Below are positions 39,136 to 47,091 of a DNA stretch of 64,000 bases, piece by piece. Under the pieces are notes generated by a model, which was given only the letters and a program-made list of their open reading frames with translations, had not been told where the DNA came from and searched no databases. Origin of the DNA: a virus; IMG/VR virus record IMGVR_UViG_3300037540_000302, positions 1-64,000 of that record, one strand, 5' to 3'. Every line of letters begins with the position of its first letter. The stretch's first letter is position 1. Made by a program: the position numbers and the translations under genes.

Positions 39136-39329
39136 GCAAAAATTATTTTGAGGATTTACCTGAAAATGAAAAAGAAGTAAGTGAATGTTTTGATACAATT
39201 TATAGCAAAGGCATCGCATTGGAAATGAAATCCATTTATAACGTGAAAAGGAAAATGGGTATAGGTCATATAGAAGCTTATGAACAAACCCTATTAATAC
39301 ACATTGATATTTGCAAGGATAAAAAATGA
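39132..39329 (+). CDS. Hypothetical acidic protein, 65 aa, first gene of plus operon
   Basis: Preceded by AAGGAG and the 39.08 kb promoter. Acidic helical protein, KRKMGIGHIEAYEQ. It may be an early regulator, but nothing proves it. Confidence 0.6.
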   Translation: MSKNYFEDLPENEKEVSECFDTIYSKGIALEMKSIYNVKRKMGIGHIEAYEQTLLIHIDICKDKK

Positions 39330-39544
39330 CTAATAACACAACTCATAAATTTACTGTCGAGATAGGACAGGAAGCAAATGAATTTTATATTGACTGGTCG
39401 AACGATCAGCTTCGCCCTGGCAAAACAAAAAAGAGTGTATGTGAATGGGTATTGGGCATGTTTGCAGCAGGCAAGTTGAACGAGTTGAAAAGAATGTATA
39501 ATGCCAAATGGTTAGATGTTGAAAAAGAAAAGGGGAAATCATGA
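39326..39544 (+). CDS. Hypothetical protein, 72 aa
   Basis: Acidic helical protein with FYIDWSNDQLRPGKTKKSV and VLGMFAAG. Overlaps the previous stop (ATGA). Function unknown. Confidence 0.6.
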   Translation: MTNNTTHKFTVEIGQEANEFYIDWSNDQLRPGKTKKSVCEWVLGMFAAGKLNELKRMYNAKWLDVEKEKGKS

Positions 39545-39720
39545 AGGTAACACAAGAATCTAAAAAAGATGAAGATGGTAATATTTACCTGATCGACACT
39601 AATTATATGAAATTTGAAGCTCATAAAATTAAGATCGAATTAGAAAATGGCACCAAATTTAGTATAACTGAAACAGATGGGATTATTGAATTGGAGACTA
39701 TAGAGGAGAATCATGAATAA
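39541..39720 (+). CDS. Hypothetical acidic protein, 59 aa
   Basis: Acidic, beta-rich (NIYLIDTNYMKFEAHKIKIE). ATGA overlaps the upstream stop; its end overlaps the next start. Function unknown. Confidence 0.6.
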   Translation: MKVTQESKKDEDGNIYLIDTNYMKFEAHKIKIELENGTKFSITETDGIIELETIEENHE

Positions 39721-40147
39721 AAAACTCACCCTCTACATGGAAACAACTAAAAAAACACCGGAGCAAACAGCATCCGAAATTCAAAAATTAATGAGCAATT
39801 ATGAATTAAGACATTTTATGTTTGCCTATGAGAATGGAAATATTTCAGGAGTAACATTTTCAATAATAGTCAATGATGAAGAGCTCCCGTTTAAACTCCC
39901 CATTAATCATCTACCATTATGGGGAAAAGCACAACAGGGGCTGACGAGATATATACGTGATGAAGAACAAGCCCGTAAAGTTGCATGGCGACAGGTCTAT
40001 AAATGGATTCAATCTCAATTGTCACTTGTAGATACGGGAATTAGAAATATTACGGAAACCTTTTTCAGTGATTTGATTGTAGAAAATGATAAAACTACTT
40101 ATCAATTATTTCTTGAGAAAAGGCCAGCACTGAAAGAGAAATCATGA
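39713..40147 (+). CDS. Conserved phage hypothetical protein, 144 aa
   Basis: The pattern TTKKTPEQTASEIQKLM, MFAYENGNISGVTFSI and VAWRQVYKWIQSQLSLV occurs in a common phage protein of unknown function next to replication or recombination genes. Alpha/beta fold. SD GAGGAG. Confidence 0.7.
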   Translation: MNKKLTLYMETTKKTPEQTASEIQKLMSNYELRHFMFAYENGNISGVTFSIIVNDEELPFKLPINHLPLWGKAQQGLTRYIRDEEQARKVAWRQVYKWIQSQLSLVDTGIRNITETFFSDLIVENDKTTYQLFLEKRPALKEKS

Positions 40148-40356
40148 ATGATATAATAAAATCATTGAGCGGAATAAGTGGAATTTGCGGATTAAATTGT
40201 CGTATATTCTTGCGAGGTAGATGTAAAGCGTATACCTCGGAAGAAATAGTACAGGAAATTAATACAATGACTCCTGAAAATAGAAATAAATATATTAAAG
40301 AGACTGAGATTTTAGAATTATATCCTGGAATAAAAGAGGCAATTGATAATGTATAA
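40144..40356 (+). CDS. Hypothetical protein, 70 aa
   Basis: Contains SGICGLNCRIFLRGRCKAY, four Cys, likely metal-binding N-terminus with helical C-terminus. ATGA overlap with upstream. Function unknown. Confidence 0.6.
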   Translation: MNDIIKSLSGISGICGLNCRIFLRGRCKAYTSEEIVQEINTMTPENRNKYIKETEILELYPGIKEAIDNV

Positions 40357-40573
40357 GAAAATATTGATAGGAGTCCCGATTTATGTTGATAAAAATAATC
40401 CTAAATGTTGCAATTTTAGATGTAATAATATTTGCTATGGTGAAAACTTTGCAGAATGTGGAGAATTTAAGGATAAAGAAGATAGGAGAAAAAGATTAGA
40501 ATTATCTAAAAATAATAAATGGCGCCGATGCGCAGCTTGCAAGAAAGCAGAGATAAAAAAGGAGAAAGCATGA
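40349..40573 (+). CDS. Small Cys-rich protein, 74 aa
   Basis: ATG chosen at 40349-40351. CCNFRCNNICYG, CGEF and CAAC: six or more Cys in the protein, probably zinc or Fe-S binding. Function unknown. Confidence 0.6.
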   Translation: MYKKILIGVPIYVDKNNPKCCNFRCNNICYGENFAECGEFKDKEDRRKRLELSKNNKWRRCAACKKAEIKKEKA

Positions 40574-40950
40574 GTAATGACCGTTGTATAGTAGTTCAAG
40601 AGAGTGAGAAGCACCCGGATGGATTGATAAGGGTTCCAAAATGCGATAAATGTATTACTATGGACGAGTGTCACGATTGGTGTATTTTGGTAGATGCATA
40701 TATTGAAGATTATGAAATAATCCATAAAGACTGCCCCCTCCCTCTCTATGATAGGATGCGATGGCATATGCCGGATGAAGTGCCACCCGATGGGAAAATT
40801 GTTAGATTAAAATTAAAAATCAAGTATATAATAAGCGATAAATATATAGGATTTTATCAAAGCTTGCCGGATGAATGGAGAGGTTGTGGATATAGGAGTG
40901 CTGATAAGATCATAGAAAAATCTCAAATTGTCTCATGGAGGCATTTATGA
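40570..40950 (+). CDS. Hypothetical Cys-rich protein, 126 aa
   Basis: Start at ATG 40570 with SD GGAG. CDKCITMDECHDWC forms a four-Cys cluster, then a beta-rich half. Function unknown. Confidence 0.6.
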   Translation: MSNDRCIVVQESEKHPDGLIRVPKCDKCITMDECHDWCILVDAYIEDYEIIHKDCPLPLYDRMRWHMPDEVPPDGKIVRLKLKIKYIISDKYIGFYQSLPDEWRGCGYRSADKIIEKSQIVSWRHL

Positions 40951-41291
40951 CATTAAAAGAATTTAGAGAATGGCTTGAAAATAAATTAAAATCTGTATAC
41001 AATTATAATGATATTCCCCAAAGAGAAGCAGCAATACATGAACTTAAATTAGTTAAACAAAAATTCGATACTATCAAATTTCCTGAGTGGGCAAACCCGG
41101 ATAAGCCACCGAAGCATAGCAATGAAATTTTATTAAAATTGAAATCTCACCCATCCCTTCCTGAAAGATACCAAAATCACATATGGTATAAAATAGGATG
41201 GTATGATTTAAAAGAAAAAAAATATACAAAACATTATGGGCTTAATGGTAATAGTGTAATTGTTTTAGGCTATATGGAGATTCCAGAATGA
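40947..41291 (+). CDS. Hypothetical protein, 114 aa
   Basis: ATGA overlap at 40947. Helical N-terminus then YQNHIWYKIGWYDLKEKK beta segment. Not recognised. Confidence 0.6.
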   Translation: MTLKEFREWLENKLKSVYNYNDIPQREAAIHELKLVKQKFDTIKFPEWANPDKPPKHSNEILLKLKSHPSLPERYQNHIWYKIGWYDLKEKKYTKHYGLNGNSVIVLGYMEIPE

Positions 41292-41488
41292 AAACAATAA
41301 CAATCGAACTGACAAATAAAAATGCCAAAGAAATAGAAAAACTTCTGAAGGATCGCTATAACCCTAATTATATAATAGGCTTAAGCTCGCTTGCCCATAT
41401 GGCAATATTGGAAATAATAGAAGACCAAAGGGTTAAAAATCTTTTTAAAGAAACACGAGGTAATAGAAAATGTATAAAAAACAAATAA
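41288..41488 (+). CDS. Hypothetical helical protein, 66 aa
   Basis: MKTITIELTNKNAKEIEKLL looks like a beta-alpha unit with a basic C-terminus. Overlaps both neighbours. Function unknown. Confidence 0.6.
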   Translation: MKTITIELTNKNAKEIEKLLKDRYNPNYIIGLSSLAHMAILEIIEDQRVKNLFKETRGNRKCIKNK

Positions 41489-41691
41489 CAATAAAGCAAT
41501 ATCAGGAAGCTAAGCAGATTATGAAAAAATATCATGAACAGGATCAAGAAAAACTTGAAGAATTAGAAAATATTATTTTGCCCTTACTGATAGATTATGG
41601 AAAAAAGGGTTATAATTATGAAAATGCTGAATTTGTATTTAATAGTATTTTGAAGATTATATTTGAGCTTTTCAATTCAAAAGGAGTTTAA
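41470..41691 (+). CDS. Hypothetical helical protein, 73 aa
   Basis: Helical Lys/Glu-rich N-terminal half (YQEAKQIMKKYHEQDQEKLE). Function unknown. Confidence 0.6.
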   Translation: MYKKQITIKQYQEAKQIMKKYHEQDQEKLEELENIILPLLIDYGKKGYNYENAEFVFNSILKIIFELFNSKGV

Positions 41692-41696
41692 ATTAG

Positions 41697-41927
41697 ATGA
41701 GTGAAATGTTAAATGAATTAAAGAAAACCACAAAATACATATGGCTTTATTTTCTTTTGGGGATTATATTGACAATATCAACCTATATATCAAATAAATT
41801 ATTTTGGAAAATCATTCTTGACCTAATGAGCATAATCTCATTTATTCTTTTTGCAATTGGCATATTGGGAATTTGGATTTTAAAGAAATTAAGAATTATT
41901 CCAGAAGACATTATAGAAGATGACTAA
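41697..41927 (+). CDS. Two-TM membrane protein, 76 aa
   Basis: Two long hydrophobic segments (about 14-32 and 38-62), then an acidic tail EDIIEDD. Function unknown. Confidence 0.65.
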   Translation: MSEMLNELKKTTKYIWLYFLLGIILTISTYISNKLFWKIILDLMSIISFILFAIGILGIWILKKLRIIPEDIIEDD

Positions 41928-42081
41928 ATTTACAATAAAATGTGATAGTTGCGGAAAAGAAATAATAGTAAAATATTATTATAAAGATTATGAAAGGGAT
42001 AAGTTGATTAGGTGCGGACATTGTAACGATACAGAAATATTAAACTATTGGGATTTAATGGATCGGGAAAAAGAGAAATGA
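41920..42081 (+). CDS. Zinc-ribbon protein, 53 aa
   Basis: CDSC near residue 8 and CGHC near residue 32, a minimal zinc ribbon. ATG overlaps the upstream gene stop by 8 bases. Function unknown. Confidence 0.6.
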   Translation: MTKFTIKCDSCGKEIIVKYYYKDYERDKLIRCGHCNDTEILNYWDLMDREKEK

Positions 42082-42308
42082 AACAAGAAAAAGATAAAAT
42101 TAAAAAATACCAGGTTGTTTATGAAGAAAATAATTATTTCGATGAAAATTATGGCCCTTATGGCTACAGGAAAGTCGGGATTAAAATTGATAATAGAATT
42201 ATTTGGCTATATACTCAAAGTTGCGGAGGTACTGATAAATTTCTAAAATGGGAAAAGGAAGCTTCCTTTATAGTTGATGCGTGTAATGACAAAAATGAAA
42301 ATGAATAA
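42078..42308 (+). CDS. Hypothetical protein, 76 aa
   Basis: ATGA overlap at 42078. Beta-rich, Tyr/Gly repeats (YGPYGYRKVGIKIDNR). Function unknown. Confidence 0.6.
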   Translation: MKQEKDKIKKYQVVYEENNYFDENYGPYGYRKVGIKIDNRIIWLYTQSCGGTDKFLKWEKEASFIVDACNDKNENE

Positions 42309-43320
42309 AGAAATAACTGATAAAAAATTAAAATGGTGGCAGTCCTCCTGGCTTACAATGTTTGGCTTGCTTTGTATCTCCTTTACTCTTGTTTCTCTAT
42401 GGAATCAAGGGGTATTTTATTATGAGTCTTTAGGATTTGCATTGGCTGTGCTAATTAGCCTATCCCTTGAAGCCTCACGATTGACCTGTCTGCACTCAAT
42501 GTTTGTTGACAGTTCGCCAATTGCTATTTTGATTTATATTCTAATAGCTTCATGGTGCCTGTCAGCAAACGTAATTGCATTTAGTGTCAAATTTGAGTCA
42601 AAGCGCCTGTCAAATTTGACAGAATTTGACAAACTATTTAACCAGGTTGTCAATAAAAAAAAGTTGAAAATTGATTTTGACATACTAAATGCGAAAAATG
42701 AAATCCACCAAAATGAAGGATTATCTAAAAAGTATCCTCAAAATAAAGAATATAATGGCTACACAGAGGATTGGAAATCACGAATTAGGGAACACATTAA
42801 GGAGAAAATTAAAATAACCAGTTTTCGCCCCTTAAATAAGGCTCAATTTACCCGGTCAATCTTACTACATGGCGATCCGGAGGACATTAAGACCTTAAAT
42901 GACATAAGATACCGTGCAAAAGAAAATAATGCGCTCACGGGCTTCCTACGCATTCCGGCAGAATTGATGGAATTTATAATTCAAATATGCCTTGCTATTC
43001 TTATTGAGATAATGATTCTCAGATTCGGCTATTTAGCAAAATTTCCTTTGTCAAAAAGTTGTCAAAAAAAGTCAAAAAAGAAAACTAAAAGTCAAGATTT
43101 GTCAAAAATAGAATTAAGTGATAATCAAAAATTATGGACACGTCAATTTTTTGATAAGTCTATCCAAATTGACAGGGATAAATCCGGGTGGCTAAATAGT
43201 GGGGCATTAAGACCGAGTCCCGAGAGGGATGAATTGGTAAAGCTTAAAAAAGCTTGCAAAAATAAAAAATATTTGGCTGCATGTTTGGCCGCAGCCGGGA
43301 TTAATCAGGAGGTAAAATGA
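42301..43320 (+). CDS. Multi-TM membrane protein with GTCAA/TTGAC cluster in its DNA
   Basis: Start at ATG 42301 (codon 10 of the longer frame). 339 residues: about four N-terminal transmembrane segments (17-39, 46-64, 74-96), a long basic cytoplasmic part, then another hydrophobic segment (LMEFIIQICLAILIEIMIL) and a basic Lys-rich tail. No family recognised. The coding DNA carries about 17 GTCAA or TTGAC pentamers in 0.7 kb. Role unknown. Confidence 0.65.
   Translation: MNKEITDKKLKWWQSSWLTMFGLLCISFTLVSLWNQGVFYYESLGFALAVLISLSLEASRLTCLHSMFVDSSPIAILIYILIASWCLSANVIAFSVKFESKRLSNLTEFDKLFNQVVNKKKLKIDFDILNAKNEIHQNEGLSKKYPQNKEYNGYTEDWKSRIREHIKEKIKITSFRPLNKAQFTRSILLHGDPEDIKTLNDIRYRAKENNALTGFLRIPAELMEFIIQICLAILIEIMILRFGYLAKFPLSKSCQKKSKKKTKSQDLSKIELSDNQKLWTRQFFDKSIQIDRDKSGWLNSGALRPSPERDELVKLKKACKNKKYLAACLAAAGINQEVK
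42480..43180. other. Cluster of GTCAA/TTGAC motifs, possible origin or operator array
   Basis: About 17 GTCAA or TTGAC pentamers, including the perfect palindrome TGTCAAATTTGACA and the run TTTGTCAAAAAGTTGTCAA. A random AT-rich sequence would have only a few. The motif is the core of the -35 box, but is here repeated within an ORF. Consistent with iterons or regulator binding sites. Confidence 0.5.
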
Positions 43321-43586
43321 AAATAAATCCAGAGAATGTAAAAGGAGATGAAATTCTCTATTTTGTATATAAGAAAAGGAGAATAGCAAAGATAAGAGCA
43401 TATTGTTATGACGAATACAATGATGAAATTTTTATTAATTTTGGTCAAAATGGAATTCCTATTAAAGGATTAAATTTTTATACTACACAATTAGAAGCTG
43501 CCCGCGAATTAAGGGTTTATCATTTTGAAGAATATTGGAGATATAGAGAAATGGCTACAGCTCTAAGGGATAAAGAAAATGAATAA
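43317..43586 (+). CDS. Hypothetical protein, 89 aa
   Basis: Basic, aromatic residues, beta-alpha pattern. ATGA overlap with the membrane gene. Function unknown. Confidence 0.6.
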   Translation: MKINPENVKGDEILYFVYKKRRIAKIRAYCYDEYNDEIFINFGQNGIPIKGLNFYTTQLEAARELRVYHFEEYWRYREMATALRDKENE

Positions 43587-43625
43587 ACCAAATAATAGAA
43601 TAAGAAAATTTCGTCAGGAGAAATA

Positions 43626-43757
43626 ATGATTACAGCAAAATGTGATATTTGCAAAATGCCAATTGATATATCAGATTGTGGAGATCCGCCAGACTCTGAT
43701 GAAGCGCACTGGTGCGAAATTTGTAAAAAGATCAAAAAAGAAAAGGAGGGATCATGA
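43626..43757 (+). CDS. Zinc-ribbon protein, 43 aa
   Basis: CDIC near residue 6, CGD near 17, CEIC near 32: compact ribbon. SD AGGAG. Function unknown. Confidence 0.6.
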   Translation: MITAKCDICKMPIDISDCGDPPDSDEAHWCEICKKIKKEKEGS

Positions 43758-43873
43758 CTGTAATGGAAGGTATAATTATTTTTTTATCAGTATGTATCAT
43801 TTATGCCGTGGTATTATGGATTCTCTATGTAAAAGTCAAGAGGAGGGAAAATGATGCAAATACATATAAATAG
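43754..43873 (+). CDS. Single-TM peptide, 39 aa
   Basis: ATGA overlap. One strong transmembrane helix (GIIIFLSVCIIYAVVLWIL) and a basic C-terminus. Function unknown. Confidence 0.6.
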   Translation: MTVMEGIIIFLSVCIIYAVVLWILYVKVKRRENDANTYK

Positions 43874-44123
43874 ACCCAGGATTGATAAAAAAAGATTATC
43901 TCATGGGAAGTGCCCGGACTGTAAAAGGCATGTTTTTTTTATGTGGTTTTATCAAGAGTGGTATGGATGGGATATAACATGCTTACGCTGCGGTAGAAGT
44001 TTTGGCGATGGTGAATGGCTGCCGCTTACATTTTCAAGAACTGCCCGGCAAGATAGTATTGGAAGTGCGAAAAGGAGGTGGAGACAAAATGAAAACAAAA
44101 ATAGCGATAACAAAATATGTTGA
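43851..44123 (+). CDS. Zinc-ribbon protein, 90 aa
   Basis: CPDC near residue 21 and CLRC near 44, then basic RTARQDSIGSAKRRW. Strong SD AGGAGG. Overlaps the next gene by 35 bases. Function unknown. Confidence 0.65.
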   Translation: MMQIHINRPRIDKKRLSHGKCPDCKRHVFFMWFYQEWYGWDITCLRCGRSFGDGEWLPLTFSRTARQDSIGSAKRRWRQNENKNSDNKIC

Positions 44124-44361
44124 AATTCAAACGGATGATTATTGTTGCGAAATGCCACCCAATAAATGTTCTGGGTTACAAATTGCTTATCAAAATATTT
44201 ATCAAAAAAGCAGAAATCATGTAATAGAATCATTTTGTAATATGTTTTCAGTTGATAATTATGATAGGAAATTAGAAATCAACAAAGAAAAGCAAAAGCC
44301 CGAACGTTGCCGCGCTTGCATAGATGCTCAAATGAAAGCAAGGGAATTGGAGATGAAATGA
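44089..44361 (+). CDS. Hypothetical protein, 90 aa
   Basis: Start at ATG 44089 with SD AGGAGG. YCCEMPPNKCSG and CRACID suggest a metal-binding fold. Function unknown. Confidence 0.6.
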   Translation: MKTKIAITKYVEIQTDDYCCEMPPNKCSGLQIAYQNIYQKSRNHVIESFCNMFSVDNYDRKLEINKEKQKPERCRACIDAQMKARELEMK

Positions 44362-44552
44362 AAAAGAAAATAATAATCGGGTGGGTTAATAAGCATAATA
44401 ATATTGAAAATGTTGCATTTTGGGTGTATAGATTTGGCCTTGAACAGCTTCATATGAAAGATGGCATTTTTAGGAAAAAAGGAAAATTAGCAAATTGGCA
44501 CAGAAGTGATCAGCCACCTAAAAAAATAAAAATTACTATTGAGGAGATATGA
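44358..44552 (+). CDS. Hypothetical protein, 64 aa
   Basis: Start at ATG 44358. Basic beta protein with KKKIIIGWVNKHNN. Function unknown. Confidence 0.6.
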   Translation: MKKKIIIGWVNKHNNIENVAFWVYRFGLEQLHMKDGIFRKKGKLANWHRSDQPPKKIKITIEEI

Positions 44553-44614
44553 TTATTAAAGCAATAATTCTCCCTGTCAGTCCGATCCTGGCAGAGGATT
44601 TCAACAAAGGATAG
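44549..44614 (+). CDS. Tiny ORF, 21 aa
   Basis: ATGA overlap. MIIKAIILPVSPILAEDF has no recognisable role; the peptide may be a translated leader before the hairpin. Confidence 0.35.
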   Translation: MIIKAIILPVSPILAEDFNKG

Positions 44615-44635
44615 GGGCGGATTTCGGTTCGCCCC
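44614..44635 (+). terminator. GC-rich hairpin, partial terminator
   Basis: GGGGCG (44614-44619) and CGCCCC (44630-44635), 6 perfect base pairs with a 10-base loop, followed by TTGATTTT. T-run is imperfect, so it may attenuate rather than stop transcription. Confidence 0.5.
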
Positions 44636-44657
44636 TTGATTTTAAAAGGAGTAAAAA

Positions 44658-44831
44658 ATGATACATAAATTAAAATATTGGAATTATGAATGCGAATTAT
44701 ATATTTGTGATTTCTGTTATAAAAGATTCAAGACTTTTGATATTGTAATAGAGCATGAAAAAAAATGTATAAATAATCCTGAGAATCAAATATTATTATA
44801 TATTCCGGGGTGTAATCTTAAAATTGTATAG
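44658..44831 (+). CDS. Small zinc-finger protein, 57 aa
   Basis: CDFC, then HEKKC and a later C, C2H2-like spacing. Strong SD AAGGAG. Possibly DNA-binding. Function unknown. Confidence 0.6.
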   Translation: MIHKLKYWNYECELYICDFCYKRFKTFDIVIEHEKKCINNPENQILLYIPGCNLKIV

Positions 44832-44841
44832 GAGAATAGAA

Positions 44842-45078
44842 ATGAAATTATCAAAAAGAGCGAGCCAGATTTTAAAAAATCTTGAAAGAGATAATAGCTT
44901 CATCTATGGCGGATTTTGTATTAATTCATGTCATACCGCTGGGCATATTGATTCAGATGATTATGAAGCAATAGCAGAGCTAATCAATAAGGGATATATA
45001 GAAAGCTTAACAATGAGTTTTGGAGCAAAAAGAGTATTTAGTATAAAAAAGGGGATACGAAATGATCAAACAAGATGA
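44842..45078 (+). CDS. Hypothetical protein, 78 aa
   Basis: Start at ATG 44842 with SD AGGAG. Winged-helix-like layout (SKRASQILKNLERDN then INKGYIESL). Could be a small DNA-binding protein. Confidence 0.55.
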   Translation: MKLSKRASQILKNLERDNSFIYGGFCINSCHTAGHIDSDDYEAIAELINKGYIESLTMSFGAKRVFSIKKGIRNDQTR

Positions 45079-45400
45079 AAAAATAAAAAATTTAAGCCCT
45101 ATGATTGCTGAATTTGGCACTGGGGACATAGGGGTAGCCACAACTGTATACCCGGATAAATATGGAATGATTTTTTATAATAAAGAGCCCGCCAGGGTTG
45201 GCTCTAAAGATAAAAATATAAAAGCAGTAACGAAAATAAAAGATATTAATCCAGAGATAATTTTTAAATTCAATAGCCATAAAAGTGTTAAAGTAATTAT
45301 AAAATGTCTTTTAAAATTATATTGGTTTTTATTTTGGGGTAAACACAAGGCGGGGAAAGAATATCAAAGATGTTTGAAAAAATATAGAGAGGATAGGTAA
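45062..45400 (+). CDS. Hypothetical protein, 112 aa
   Basis: A beta-rich first half and hydrophobic, basic C-terminal half (VIIKCLLKLYWFLFWGKHKAG), possibly membrane-interacting. Function unknown. Confidence 0.55.
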   Translation: MIKQDEKIKNLSPMIAEFGTGDIGVATTVYPDKYGMIFYNKEPARVGSKDKNIKAVTKIKDINPEIIFKFNSHKSVKVIIKCLLKLYWFLFWGKHKAGKEYQRCLKKYREDR

Positions 45401-45849
45401 TGTCTAAAAAAATGGTGATAAAAAGAACCAAATTTGAGAAAGTGCAGACTTTGGGGGAATTGGAAGTTATAGAAGAATTATTTGCTTACCATCAGTGGGT
45501 AAGCGATGATTTAATTTTTGAATCAAAAACGCTTGAACTCCCCTGGCTTGACAATGCACCTTATATTTCATGCATTCCTGTAGGTATTTATGATGTCAAA
45601 AAAAGATGGTCGCCCCGATTTGGATTTCATTTTCATATATTAGATGTAGAAGGCAGAACCTGGATATTGATGCACGCTGGTAATTTTTTCAAGAATACAA
45701 AGGGCTGTACTCTGGTTGGAGATGGGTATAAAAAAATCAATGATGATAAATGGTATGATCTTACGAATAGCAAAAGGACTTTAAGAGAACTATATCGGAT
45801 CATGCCAGAGCGATTTGAATTGGAGATTAGGAATGCCAATTCAAATTAA
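45400..45849 (+). CDS. DUF5675 family protein
   Basis: 149 residues with ELPWLDNAPYISCIPVGIYDV, FGFHFHILDVEGRTWILMHAGN and GCTLVG, a DUF5675 signature. The conserved His-Ala-Gly-Asn and Gly-Cys motifs resemble the catalytic region of L,D-transpeptidase/endolysin-like enzymes, so it may act on cell wall. Location in the early plus block is unusual for a lysis enzyme. SD AGGA. Confidence 0.75.
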   Translation: MSKKMVIKRTKFEKVQTLGELEVIEELFAYHQWVSDDLIFESKTLELPWLDNAPYISCIPVGIYDVKKRWSPRFGFHFHILDVEGRTWILMHAGNFFKNTKGCTLVGDGYKKINDDKWYDLTNSKRTLRELYRIMPERFELEIRNANSN

Positions 45850-45931
45850 AGCATGGAAATGTAAATTTCAGTTTTGTATGAAAATATTTCATACCAAAGT
45901 TGGACGTACAGTTCATAAAAAAGGAGAATAG
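45833..45931 (+). CDS. Tiny zinc-finger-like ORF, 32 aa
   Basis: ATG 45833, CKFQFC and HTKVGRTVH give C2H2-like spacing. No good SD of its own. Overlaps the DUF5675 gene end. Confidence 0.4.
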   Translation: MPIQIKAWKCKFQFCMKIFHTKVGRTVHKKGE

Positions 45932-45932
45932 A

Positions 45933-46145
45933 ATGAATAAGCAAGTTACATTTTTAGAAACAAGATCAAAGTCAGGCAATCCCATTGGTAGAGCATGTTT
46001 CCCGGATGAAGATGGCAGTAGGGTTGAAGTTTTATTTGAATTTGATTATGGTGAAAAATATTTACAAACAATCATTAATCATAATCTCAATGGAACTAAT
46101 TATGCTACTGTTCATAGGTTAGCTGGCTGCCATAACCCTGAATGA
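45933..46145 (+). CDS. Hypothetical protein, 70 aa
   Basis: Start at ATG 45933 (SD AAAGGAG). Beta-rich (EVLFEFDYGEKYLQTIINH). Last plus-strand gene before the terminator. Function unknown. Confidence 0.6.
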   Translation: MNKQVTFLETRSKSGNPIGRACFPDEDGSRVEVLFEFDYGEKYLQTIINHNLNGTNYATVHRLAGCHNPE

Positions 46146-46165
46146 TTTTTGTTTTAATTACAATT

Positions 46166-46195
46166 GGAGGCGGCATTTACTGCGCCTCCTTTTTT
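46166..46195 (+). terminator. Intrinsic terminator
   Basis: GGAGGCG (46166-46172), 10-base loop, CGCCTCC (46183-46189), then TTTTTT (46190-46195). It ends the plus operon and lies where it meets the minus-strand lysis cassette. Confidence 0.85.
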
Positions 46196-46207
46196 GTTTG
46201 ATGATGT

Positions 46208-46864
46208 TTATTTCACTATCAGCAAGCTAATAAAAGTCAGTACTGCTCCAAAAGCACCGCCCTTGACATAATTCCAAAATTGTTTCCAAAATCTCTTTTT
46301 TTCTAAAGTATTAATTCTATCATTTTGTAATCCAATTTTCTCATTCAGCTTAACCCTTGATTGAGTACACAGGATATAATTTTGTTCTGAGAGATTTAAA
46401 TTTTTACCTAATATATCTATAATTCCATCTTTTTCTTTTCCTAATTTTAAGCTTAATTCGTGATCTTTAATGCATAGCGAAAAGTTAATCCGACACTCTG
46501 CAAATAATGACTTGCACTCTTCAAGAGACTTAATTTCATTCTTATATTTATCTTCATTTTCCTGGTATATCTTTTCTTTTTTCTTAAGAGACGCTATTCT
46601 ATCAAGATATTCAATTTCAGTTACCTCACTTGATTCTCGTTTTGCCTTTAGCTCATCTTTCAATATGCTTATTTCTTCATTATTGGCTTTTTCTTTTTTT
46701 AGAATTGCTGTAATTATTTCGTCTTTTTCTGCAAGAAGCCGGTCAAGTTCGACGGCAGATATGGAATTATTATTATTAATAGTTAAAATAATAATCATAG
46801 CTATTGCTATTCCGACAAGTATTCCACCCAATACCCACCATAATTTTTTTGTGATTTTTTTCAT
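46208..46864 (-). CDS. Membrane protein with coiled coil, spanin-like
   Basis: 218 residues: N-terminal transmembrane segment (about 9-31), a long coiled coil with repeated Glu/Lys heptads, then a C-terminal hydrophobic segment (FGAVLTFISLLIV). Rz-type spanins have one N-terminal anchor; here both ends are anchored, which is unusual. It is the last gene of the late cassette. Confidence 0.6.
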   Translation of the reverse strand: MKKITKKLWWVLGGILVGIAIAMIIILTINNNNSISAVELDRLLAEKDEIITAILKKEKANNEEISILKDELKAKRESSEVTEIEYLDRIASLKKKEKIYQENEDKYKNEIKSLEECKSLFAECRINFSLCIKDHELSLKLGKEKDGIIDILGKNLNLSEQNYILCTQSRVKLNEKIGLQNDRINTLEKKRFWKQFWNYVKGGAFGAVLTFISLLIVK

Positions 46865-47091
46865 AATTGTAATTTACCAGTCCATAATGTTTTTATAAAT
46901 TTTATAAAAGTAGCAATCCAAATTGCACCTAAAATAATAAATAACAATATCCAAAATCCCATAGTAGATTTATCACTTAAAATCCATGCTGTAATTAAGG
47001 ATATAATAAAATCTATTAACCCCCATGTAAATAACCATTTAATCCCTGATTTTATTATAGATGAAAAATCTCCATCTGCTATACCACTCAT
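46861..47091 (-). CDS. Two-TM membrane protein, 76 aa
   Basis: Two hydrophobic segments (about 16-39 and 46-68). Overlaps the spanin-like gene by 4 bases. Holin or antiholin is plausible but not shown. Confidence 0.55.
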   Translation of the reverse strand: MSGIADGDFSSIIKSGIKWLFTWGLIDFIISLITAWILSDKSTMGFWILLFIILGAIWIATFIKFIKTLWTGKLQL

